Origin: Fen-1364 sp049515135
GTDB lineage: Bacteria > Spirochaetota > Spirochaetia > SZUA-6 > Fen-1364
DNA: 64,000 nucleotides
Direction of reading: 5' to 3'
Assembly (NCBI GenBank): GCA_049515135.1
Contig: JBEKUJ010000017.1
Location: 11,965-75,964, forward strand
The translations under genes were made by a program, and so were the position numbers. Under the pieces are notes generated by a model, which saw only the letters and a program-made list of their open reading frames with translations, did no database searches and was not told the origin of the DNA. Shown here in pieces: positions 58,128 through 64,000 of the stretch (position 1 is its first letter; the number at the start of each line of letters is the position of its first letter).

Positions 58128-59116
58128 GCTCAGAGCCTGGCGGCCCGGCGGCCAACCCTCCTCCTTCGCTGCTCACCGTAACGCCTGCTCATCGCGGCCT
58201 CCGGGCGGACGCCTTCCTGGCGATTGCGCTCCCGTTTCTCTCACGCACCAGAGTTCGCCAGAAGATCCAGACCGGTGAGTCCCTCCTCAACGGGCGGCGC
58301 TATGCCACGTCGGCCCGCCTTGCGGCCGGAGACGTCCTCACTGTCTCCTGGAGAAGCGCCCCTCCGTCGAGGTCTACCCGGCAGTTCCACGTTCTTTTTC
58401 AGGATGAGCACATCATTGCCGTGGACAAGCCAGCCGGCGCTGCTTCCCATCCTGCCGGGAGGTTTCAATCCGACACCGTCATTCAGTTCGTTCGGGAGCT
58501 CCTGGCCGCCGAAACCCGGGCAAGCTTGAGTCAGGACGGGGATTTCTTCCCGAGGCTGGTCAACAGGCTCGACGTATTCACAAGTGGCGTGATCCTGGCT
58601 GCCACGACAGGCCTTGCCTTGCGGGAAATGCAGAGCCTCGCTGCCTGCGGAAAGATCAACAAGCGCTATGTCGCCCTGGTGGAGGGTGTCGTAGCCGGGG
58701 AGCACGGCATGATCGATCTGCCCCTCGGGCCTGATTCCAAAAGCTCCACCAACCTTCGCATGGCTCCGCGGGAGGACGGCCTTGCATCCGTCACTGACTT
58801 CGTTGTGCTCCGCCGTCTTCCCGCGCACACGCTCCTGGCGGTCTTTCCCCGAACAGGCCGGCAGCACCAGATCCGGGCTCACCTGGCCGCCGCGGGGCAT
58901 CCGGTGTGTGGTGATCTCCTGTACAAGGATGAATCCCTGTTTCTCAGATACCAGCGCGCCGGCGGGGTGCCCGACCCGTCACTCCCTCTCCGACACTGCC
59001 TGCACGCGGAAGAGGTCGAGTTTCTCCAGCCGTTCACAGGCCGGCGCATCCTCATCCGCTCGGCTCTGCCATCCGATTTCCTGGACATCCTCCACGACGT
59101 TAAAAGCCCGGCGTGA
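58124..59116 (+). CDS. RluA family RNA pseudouridine synthase
   Basis: A 330-residue pseudouridine synthase. An N-terminal S4-like RNA-binding segment (about residues 25-75: GLRADAFLAIALPFLSRTRV) is followed by the catalytic domain. LVNRLDVFTSGVILAATT holds the family R-L-D with the catalytic Asp. TLLAVFPRTGRQHQIRAHLA then AAGHPVCGD is the second hallmark. HRLD usually precedes the Asp; here it is N-R-L-D. It modifies uridines in rRNA or tRNA, but the target position cannot be predicted. The GTG start overlaps the htrA stop (GTGA), so the two are coupled. Confidence 0.92.
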   Translation: MSSEPGGPAANPPPSLLTVTPAHRGLRADAFLAIALPFLSRTRVRQKIQTGESLLNGRRYATSARLAAGDVLTVSWRSAPPSRSTRQFHVLFQDEHIIAVDKPAGAASHPAGRFQSDTVIQFVRELLAAETRASLSQDGDFFPRLVNRLDVFTSGVILAATTGLALREMQSLAACGKINKRYVALVEGVVAGEHGMIDLPLGPDSKSSTNLRMAPREDGLASVTDFVVLRRLPAHTLLAVFPRTGRQHQIRAHLAAAGHPVCGDLLYKDESLFLRYQRAGGVPDPSLPLRHCLHAEEVEFLQPFTGRRILIRSALPSDFLDILHDVKSPA

Positions 59117-59139
59117 CAACCGAGGGGACGGGCCTGCCC

Positions 59140-59658
59140 TCACCCCTCCCACCGCTCGTGACGGAGTATGCTGTCCAGCGCAAGCCGCTTCTTGGCAGCC
59201 GCTCGCGGGTCCAGCGGGTATCCAAGAGGCATGAGTTGGACCACGCGCACATCCTTTGGGATACCGAGCGCACTTTTCACCTCCTCCTCATCAAAGGAGC
59301 CGACCCAGCAGGTCCCCAGGCCTTCAGCGGCCGCGGCCAGGGAGATATGGTCCATCGCAATGGCCACGTCGATGGGATACGCGGGCTGTCCGCAGCGCAT
59401 GATTCGACCGTCCGTCTCCGCGCAGCACACCAGAAGCACGGGGGCCTCCGCGATGAATGGCTGCCGGGCCGCGTCCACGGCAATCCGCTGGCGCATCCCC
59501 GGGTCCCGGACTGCAATGAAGCGCCATTCCTGGGCGTTCCGCGCCGAAGGAGCCAGCCGGGCAGCTTCCATGACGCGGCGCAGCACCTCTTCATCCACGG
59601 TCCTGCCGAGATACGCGCGTACGCTCTTGCGGGTCGCGATGGCCTGGAAGACATCCAT
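59140..59658 (-). CDS. nitroreductase family protein
   Basis: A 172-residue FMN-dependent nitroreductase-fold oxidoreductase. MDVFQAIATRKSVRAYLGRT is the FMN-phosphate-binding start (R-x-S-x-R). ARLAPSARNAQEWRFIAVRD holds the second FMN segment, and DHISLAAAAEGLGTCWVGSF the central FMN-isoalloxazine loop. The ATG at 59658 is chosen because GGAG lies 8 bases upstream; an upstream GTG at 59667 overlaps the neighbouring stop. Unlike the enzyme at 7283, it has a shorter insert after the central loop. It is downstream of the HExxH gene in the same transcript. Physiological electron acceptor unknown. Confidence 0.9.
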   Translation of the reverse strand: MDVFQAIATRKSVRAYLGRTVDEEVLRRVMEAARLAPSARNAQEWRFIAVRDPGMRQRIAVDAARQPFIAEAPVLLVCCAETDGRIMRCGQPAYPIDVAIAMDHISLAAAAEGLGTCWVGSFDEEEVKSALGIPKDVRVVQLMPLGYPLDPRAAAKKRLALDSILRHERWEG

Positions 59659-59663
59659 TCTTT

Positions 59664-60458
59664 TCACTCCTTCGCTGCTGCCTCAATGCGCTTTTCAATC
59701 TCCTTGAGCCGCTTCCGGAGCCGCTCGATCATTCTTTCCAGCCGCTCCCTCTCCTTCAGCAGCGCCTGATGCGGGTCTCCAGGGGCCGGACGCTCCATGT
59801 ACTTCGCTTTCACCATGTCCGGGCTGTGCCCCGCCAGGAGCTCTGCCTGGGCCCTTCCCCTTTCTCCGTCGTCGCGGATTGCGGCGAGGCTTCGCATGTT
59901 CTCGAAGCCGACCCGGGGGTCCATGTCCAGGGTGTGGGCCTTCATGATGAGCTGCGCGCTGGTTCGCGGCAGCGAGAGGACCCGGTCGAGGTAGTCGGAG
60001 AAGCTGGTGCCGTGCTTCGCACAGATTCCATTCGCCTGGATGAGGAGCTTCCCCAGCTCTTTCATCATCGAGCCTCCGGCCGCCAGGAACTTTTCCCGGA
60101 TGCGCCGCGTCAGCTCGCGCAGCTCTTCGATATCCTCGAACGGGTTCCTGTAGATCCCTTTTTCCTCCGCTTCGAAAAGCAGCGTGTGAAACAGGTTCCA
60201 GAACGAAGTGGTGTGGGTGCGCACCGATATGGGAGTTGCCGATGTCGTGAACTGGATGTGGTGGGCATACTCATGGATGGCCGTGTACATGAGCTCGTTG
60301 TCGTTGGTGAAGTTCCTGTTGTGGATGATGATCTCGCGGCTGTCAGGCTTGTACAAGCCGTGGACTTTGCGGCTCTTCTTGCCGGAGAGTATCACGGTGA
60401 AGTCCTGCTCCGTTGACTGAAGGGCCTGCAGCGTTGCCTTGATCTGGTCGTTGTTCAT
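59664..60458 (-). CDS. zincin-like protein with HExxH motif and coiled-coil tail
   Basis: A 264-residue soluble protein with no signal peptide. Residues about 20-80 form a small metallopeptidase-like core: SREIIIHNRNFTNDNELMYT, then AIHEYAHHIQFTTSATPIS with H-E-Y-A-H, the zinc-binding HExxH. A third ligand is not evident, though later His residues are present. The middle is helical, and the last 40 residues (KERERLERMIERLRKRLKEI then EKRIEAAAKE) form a charged coiled coil. The family is not known to me, and it may be a peptidase or an anti-stress chaperone-like protein. The ATG at 60458 is preferred to an upstream GTG-like start at 60497. Nitroreductase follows after 5 bases. Confidence 0.7.
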   Translation of the reverse strand: MNNDQIKATLQALQSTEQDFTVILSGKKSRKVHGLYKPDSREIIIHNRNFTNDNELMYTAIHEYAHHIQFTTSATPISVRTHTTSFWNLFHTLLFEAEEKGIYRNPFEDIEELRELTRRIREKFLAAGGSMMKELGKLLIQANGICAKHGTSFSDYLDRVLSLPRTSAQLIMKAHTLDMDPRVGFENMRSLAAIRDDGERGRAQAELLAGHSPDMVKAKYMERPAPGDPHQALLKERERLERMIERLRKRLKEIEKRIEAAAKE

Positions 60459-60521
60459 GGTTGCGCCGCCCTGGCATGGACAATTCGCGCGGCCCATGAT
60501 ACCAGATTAAGGAAAATTAAC

Positions 60522-60536
60522 AATGGCATTGCCATT
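60522..60536. promoter_or_regulatory. palindrome in the promoter region of the second htrA gene
   Basis: AATGGCA-T-TGCCATT is a perfect palindrome with 7-base arms, just downstream of the AAAATTAACA block shared with the first htrA gene (56633-56642) and about 18 bases before the candidate -10 TATCTT at 60554-60559. The first htrA promoter lacks this palindrome. It may bind a regulator of envelope stress; none is adjacent. Confidence 0.5.
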
Positions 60537-60591
60537 TTACGGCGGGGATTCTGTATCTTTTCTCCGTTAGATATTCTATGGAGGTGTTTCT

Positions 60592-62130
60592 ATGAGAAAA
60601 AGGACTGCCCGGGTCGCTTTGGCAGCACTCGTGGCGCTGCTCGTGGCCTCGGGTCTGGCGTACTCATCAGGCAGGGCGGAGAAGGTGAGCGGCTCGGGCG
60701 GGTCGCAGACCGGCAGCCTCACAAGCGCGCCTGATCCGCAGGGGCTTGCGGAAGCGGCGCGGAACCTTGAAACCATCCAGTACTCGTTTCGGGAAGTTGC
60801 CAAGAAAGTGCTTCCTGTGGTCGTTGAGATCGATGTCACAGAGGTGGTCAAGCAGCAGGCCCCCATGCAGTCGCCATTCGACTGGTTTTTCAACCAGCCC
60901 CCAGGCGGAGGCAGGGGAGGAGACCGCCAGTTCAGGAGAAGCGGCCTGGGGTCGGGGATCCTGGTGAAAAAGGCGGGCGGAGCATATTTTGTCCTGACGA
61001 ACAACCATGTCGTCGACGCGGCCACCAACATCAGCGTGAAGCTCGCCGACCAGCGGGTCTTCAAGGCCAAGGTCGTGGGCACGGATTCGCGCAGGGACCT
61101 GGCCGTCGTCTCCTTCGACAGCAGGGACGCCATCGCGCTGGCTGATCTTGGCGACTCAAACGAGCTGCAGGTGGGTGACATCGTGCTCGCGGTGGGCAAC
61201 CCGCTTGGCTTTGAAAACACCATCACCATGGGCATCGTGAGCGCGCTGGGCAGACGCGGTCCCAGCGGGCAGGTCGCGCCGAACACGGACTACATCCAGA
61301 CTGATGCGGCCATCAACCAGGGCAACTCCGGCGGCGCCCTTGTGAACGTCAAGGGCGAGGTGGTGGGCATCAATACCTGGATCGCAGCGCCCACCGGCGG
61401 CAGTGTCGGTCTCGGGTTCGCCATACCCGTCAACAACGCAAAGAAGGCCATCGACGACTTCATCTCCAAGGGGAAGGTGGAATACGGATGGCTCGGAGTC
61501 ATGCCGGATGACATCCAGGCGGCGGACCCGACCAACGACTCCTACCCGGGGGTCGCAAAAGACCTGAACGTCGCAGGAGTCAAAGGCGCGCTGGTCATCA
61601 ACGTGTATCACAACTCTCCCGCGGAGAAGGCTGGAATGCTTCCGGGGGACTACATCACCCGGGTGAACGGCCAGGACATCCCGGACCGCGACCACCTGAT
61701 CCAGGCGGTGGGAGATCTCATTGCAGGTCGGCCATATGACTTCGACATCATCCGCTACGGGGACAAGATAAAGCTCCCCGTCAAGATGGGCGTCCGGCCT
61801 GATGACTCCAGCGATGTGACCTCATACAAGTACCTCTGGCCGGGCGTCACCGTGGTCCGCATCAACGACCAGATCAGGCAGGACGCGGGACTCGCCAAAG
61901 GCCTGGAGGGAGTGGTGGTTGCCTATCTGCCGGGAAGTGATTCCGCCGATAATGAGAGCCCGGCGTCGATTGCCGGTCTGCGGCCGGGAGACGTCATCAG
62001 CCAGATAAACGGCCGCGACGTCCACACCATCATGGACTTCTACAAGCTTCTGAACGACACGTCGAAGAAGGATATGTCCTTCAAGATCACCAGGAAAGGC
62101 ACCGACGTGACGATTGGTCTCAGCAGGTAG
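60592..62130 (+). CDS. HtrA/DegQ-type periplasmic serine protease (paralogue)
   Basis: A 512-residue paralogue of the 56712 protein. MRKRTARVALAALVALLVAS then GLAYSSG is the signal peptide, followed by a Gly/Ser-rich linker of about 35 residues. The triad is His129 (VLTNNHVVDAATNI), Asp159 (SRRDLAVVSF) and Ser226 (NQGNSGGALVN). Two PDZ domains follow; the first has NSPAEKAGMLPGDYI and the second IAGLRPGDVISQINGRD. GGAGG precedes the ATG by 9 bases in the layout seen before the first htrA gene. The two sequences share long identical runs in the protease core, so one likely arose from the other by duplication. A strong hairpin terminates the transcript. Confidence 0.95.
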   Translation: MRKRTARVALAALVALLVASGLAYSSGRAEKVSGSGGSQTGSLTSAPDPQGLAEAARNLETIQYSFREVAKKVLPVVVEIDVTEVVKQQAPMQSPFDWFFNQPPGGGRGGDRQFRRSGLGSGILVKKAGGAYFVLTNNHVVDAATNISVKLADQRVFKAKVVGTDSRRDLAVVSFDSRDAIALADLGDSNELQVGDIVLAVGNPLGFENTITMGIVSALGRRGPSGQVAPNTDYIQTDAAINQGNSGGALVNVKGEVVGINTWIAAPTGGSVGLGFAIPVNNAKKAIDDFISKGKVEYGWLGVMPDDIQAADPTNDSYPGVAKDLNVAGVKGALVINVYHNSPAEKAGMLPGDYITRVNGQDIPDRDHLIQAVGDLIAGRPYDFDIIRYGDKIKLPVKMGVRPDDSSDVTSYKYLWPGVTVVRINDQIRQDAGLAKGLEGVVVAYLPGSDSADNESPASIAGLRPGDVISQINGRDVHTIMDFYKLLNDTSKKDMSFKITRKGTDVTIGLSR

Positions 62131-62139
62131 CTGAGAAAG

Positions 62140-62165
62140 AAGGGGCCCCCCTCGGGAGGCCCCTT
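62140..62165. terminator. bidirectional terminator between htrA and OmpA-family genes
   Basis: AAGGGGCC-N10-GGCCCCTT forms an 8-base-pair outer stem with an inner CCC/GGG pairing. The minus-strand side is followed by TTCTTTCTC, so it suits the OmpA-family transcript best; it may serve both convergent genes. Confidence 0.75.
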
Positions 62166-62180
62166 GCGCTTCGCCGCGCC

Positions 62181-63989
62181 CTATCTCTCCAGGTAGAAAG
62201 CCACCCTGCGGTTCTGCCACCGATCGGCCAGGTTGCTGTCAGGCACCAGCTGGTCAGATGCCCCCACCCCTTCAGTGCTGAACATCGACTCAGAGAGCCC
62301 CCTGTCCACCAGCGCCTTCCTGATTGCCTCAGCCCTGGCCTGCGACAGCGGTATCAGCACGTCGCGCTGCTCGATGTCCCCCAGGGCCTTGTTGTCCCAG
62401 TGGATCATCACCGCGTGCCCTTCCAGCTTGATCTTGTAGTTGGGGAACTTCTTCAGCTTCGCTGCCAGGTCGTTCAACCGCTTCGTGTTCTGGCTGGCCA
62501 GCTCCGGCTTCACGTCCTGCCAGTCAGCCGTGTATGCCTTGAAGAAGATGCGCGAGCTCAGGATCCGAAACCCCGTGGCCGTCTTCTCCACCAGGATGTC
62601 CACCGGCACCGTGGCTTTCAGCTGCCCCGCGTTGCCGAACTCATCTCTCACCATGGCCACCACGGGGTAGTCCTCGGCTGACTGCACCAGCTCCCCCTTC
62701 GTGCTCTTGCCGTTCCACACCGCGTCCTTGGTGGGCCATTTGGCCTCGAAGGCCATGAACAGGTGGTCCTCAGGGTCGTTGATCTCCATGCGCCAGCTGT
62801 CGATCTTGGCCAGCCGTGACGTGGCGTTCACCGTCAGCGTGATGGTGGGCGAGCCCTCGATGGGGGAGAACAGCGGCTCCGACAGATCGATGCTCCCCGA
62901 CGGCGGCGTGATGTCCAGCACAAAGCGCTCACTCGTGGTGCTGCCCGCCGCGTACGCCCCGCCGTAGTCCACCGACAGCTTCGCCGTGTACGCCCCCTCG
63001 GCTGACATGGCACCAGAGTCGTTCTTCCCGTCCCAGCTCACCACCGCGGGCATGTTCATCCCGTCCCCCGTGATGGTCTTCACCGCGCTGCCCCCCGCGT
63101 CCAGCACCTCAAGCTTCCAGCTCTTCACCGACTCGCTCTTGCCGTAGGCAAGGGCCAGCTTCTCCGTGGTCACCGTCCCCTTGGGGGCGAACCCCGCGGT
63201 CTGCGGCGTCACCTTGAAGGTCCCCGGCGCCTGCCCCACGGTGGTCGTGGGGGCGCCGCTCACCGTTATGGCTCCGCCGGCCTGCCCCGTCAGCCCAAAC
63301 TCGTCCTTCAGCGTCGCTGTTGCCGAGTACGAGGCCCCAGCGGCAACCACATCCCCGCCCGAGGACTTGCCGTCCCACTGGATCTCCGCGCTGGGCCACT
63401 TCCCGTCAAAGCTGCGGAACACCTTCCCGCTGGGGTCCATGATGTCCAGCGTCCAGCTGTCCATCTTGGCCACCTTCGAGTCCCCCTTGATGGCCACCGT
63501 CACAGGCTTCACCATCCCCTGCGCGTCAGGGCTGAACTGCTGCGGGTTGAAGCTCACGCTGCCCGTGGGCGGCGAGACGTCCAGAATGAAGGAGCTGCTC
63601 TCCGCGGTGGCCGCGGGGGTCCCGCTGCCGTAGTCCACCGTCAGCTTCCCCGTGTAGCTCCCTTCGGTCGCCAGGGACCCCGATTCGCTCTTGCCGTCCC
63701 AGCTCAGCGTGGCGGGCAGGCTCTTGGCGTCCCCGCTCCACTGCTTCTGCGGGTTGCCCCCCGTGACCATCTCCACTTTCCAGCTCTTGATCCCCTCTTT
63801 GTTGGCAAACACAAGGGAGAAATCTATCGTGGAATGCTCCTTGTCCCCGTTGGGCGCCAGCCCCGCCTGCTCGGTCTGGATGGAGTTGCCGGCAGTGTTG
63901 GGCTTGGCCGTCTGGCAGCTCAGAAGCACCACCGAGAGCGCCATCGCCGCCCCTGCGGCCACAACAATGCTCAGAATCCCTTTTTTCAT
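62181..63989 (-). CDS. OmpA-family lipoprotein with duplicated FlgD/Ig-like repeats
   Basis: A 602-residue outer-membrane-associated lipoprotein. MKKGILSIVVAAGAAMALSV then VLLSC is the signal peptide with Cys25 lipidated. Residues about 55-240 and 255-445 are two tandem copies of a FlgD-type Ig-like pair: GIKSWKVEMVTGG / SVKSWKLEVLDAGG, LSWDGKSESGSLATEGSYTG / VSWDGKNDSGAMSAEGAYTA, and MDSWTLDIMDPSGKVF / IDSWRMEINDPEDHLF. The last 130 residues are an OmpA-like peptidoglycan-binding domain (KIKLEGHAVMIHWDNKALGD, LSQARAEAIRKALVDRGL, LADRWQNRRVAFYLER). Such proteins anchor the outer membrane to peptidoglycan. The stop is followed by the terminator at 62140-62165; the ATG has AGGAGG 4-9 bases upstream at the window edge. 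Confidence 0.92.
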   Translation of the reverse strand: MKKGILSIVVAAGAAMALSVVLLSCQTAKPNTAGNSIQTEQAGLAPNGDKEHSTIDFSLVFANKEGIKSWKVEMVTGGNPQKQWSGDAKSLPATLSWDGKSESGSLATEGSYTGKLTVDYGSGTPAATAESSSFILDVSPPTGSVSFNPQQFSPDAQGMVKPVTVAIKGDSKVAKMDSWTLDIMDPSGKVFRSFDGKWPSAEIQWDGKSSGGDVVAAGASYSATATLKDEFGLTGQAGGAITVSGAPTTTVGQAPGTFKVTPQTAGFAPKGTVTTEKLALAYGKSESVKSWKLEVLDAGGSAVKTITGDGMNMPAVVSWDGKNDSGAMSAEGAYTAKLSVDYGGAYAAGSTTSERFVLDITPPSGSIDLSEPLFSPIEGSPTITLTVNATSRLAKIDSWRMEINDPEDHLFMAFEAKWPTKDAVWNGKSTKGELVQSAEDYPVVAMVRDEFGNAGQLKATVPVDILVEKTATGFRILSSRIFFKAYTADWQDVKPELASQNTKRLNDLAAKLKKFPNYKIKLEGHAVMIHWDNKALGDIEQRDVLIPLSQARAEAIRKALVDRGLSESMFSTEGVGASDQLVPDSNLADRWQNRRVAFYLER

Positions 63990-64000
63990 GTATTCCTCCT

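Noticed and set aside
1..64000. tRNA, rRNA, insertion sequences, prophage or integrative element
   Set aside because: No cloverleaf, rRNA segment, transposase, integrase or direct-repeat ends were recognised. Intergenic gaps are short and mostly explained by promoters and hairpins.

Overview
The window is GC-rich, gene-dense bacterial chromosome. It most likely comes from a free-living, saprophytic member of the Spirochaetota. That is an inference from several traits: many lipoproteins with short, relaxed lipoboxes (FAAC, LLSC, LYGC, FGCA); a sugar-binding protein whose signal peptide ends in the spirochaete-like FAGGKAE; an OmpA protein with FlgD/Ig-like repeats; cadherin-like lipoproteins; and many carbohydrate ABC and GPH importers. 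I saw no rRNA, tRNA, CRISPR array, prophage or insertion sequence.

Layout. Bases 1-7211 (minus strand) hold a phosphonate operon: SMP-30-like lactonase, an unknown protein, an FAD oxidoreductase, phnX, phnW, phnG, phnH and a phnI cut by the window edge. Bases 7283-9580 hold a nitroreductase and a cadherin-like lipoprotein. Bases 9655-12698 are an IclR-controlled pair (panB plus an unknown protein) with a readable divergent promoter/operator. Bases 12740-15952 hold a decayed response regulator, an esterase, a methyltransferase, a DUF1893 protein and a VOC protein. Bases 16002-23644 form a polyol/sugar-acid-like redox cluster (glycerol-1-phosphate dehydrogenase family, Zn-alcohol dehydrogenase, FAD oxidoreductase, RpiB, 3-hydroxyisobutyrate dehydrogenase-like enzyme, propeller protein, SDR) followed by a UbiA prenyltransferase. 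Bases 23747-25791 are a MarR-controlled ABC-2 exporter.

Bases 25807-34704 are a signalling and envelope region: an HtrA-type lipoprotein, a GAF-HD-GYP phosphodiesterase, a lipoprotein pair, an EAL remnant, and a five-gene partner-switching operon (HATPase, SiaC/STAS-like protein, PhcB-like methyltransferase, membrane PP2C phosphatase, PilZ protein). I regard this operon as the most interesting system here. Bases 34748-36603 hold a KamA-type radical SAM enzyme, methylglyoxal synthase and hemerythrin.

Bases 36631-52562 are a carbohydrate region: a GH65 phosphorylase fused to beta-phosphoglucomutase with its LacI regulator; a divergent GH38 alpha-mannosidase and GPH transporter; a ribose-type ABC importer with a divergent GntR/LacI-type regulator and two matching palindromic operators; and a MalEFG-type importer without its own ATPase. 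Bases 52867-63989 are an envelope-stress-like region: hybrid histidine kinase, FecR/DUF6600 protein with a collagen-like tail, two closely related HtrA proteases sharing an upstream layout, RluA, nitroreductase, an HExxH protein and an OmpA-family lipoprotein.

Many adjacent genes overlap by 4 bases (ATGA), so most same-strand blocks are probably operons. Start codons were set from Shine-Dalgarno spacing, overlaps and family alignment. Promoters, operators and terminators were read by eye and are predictions.
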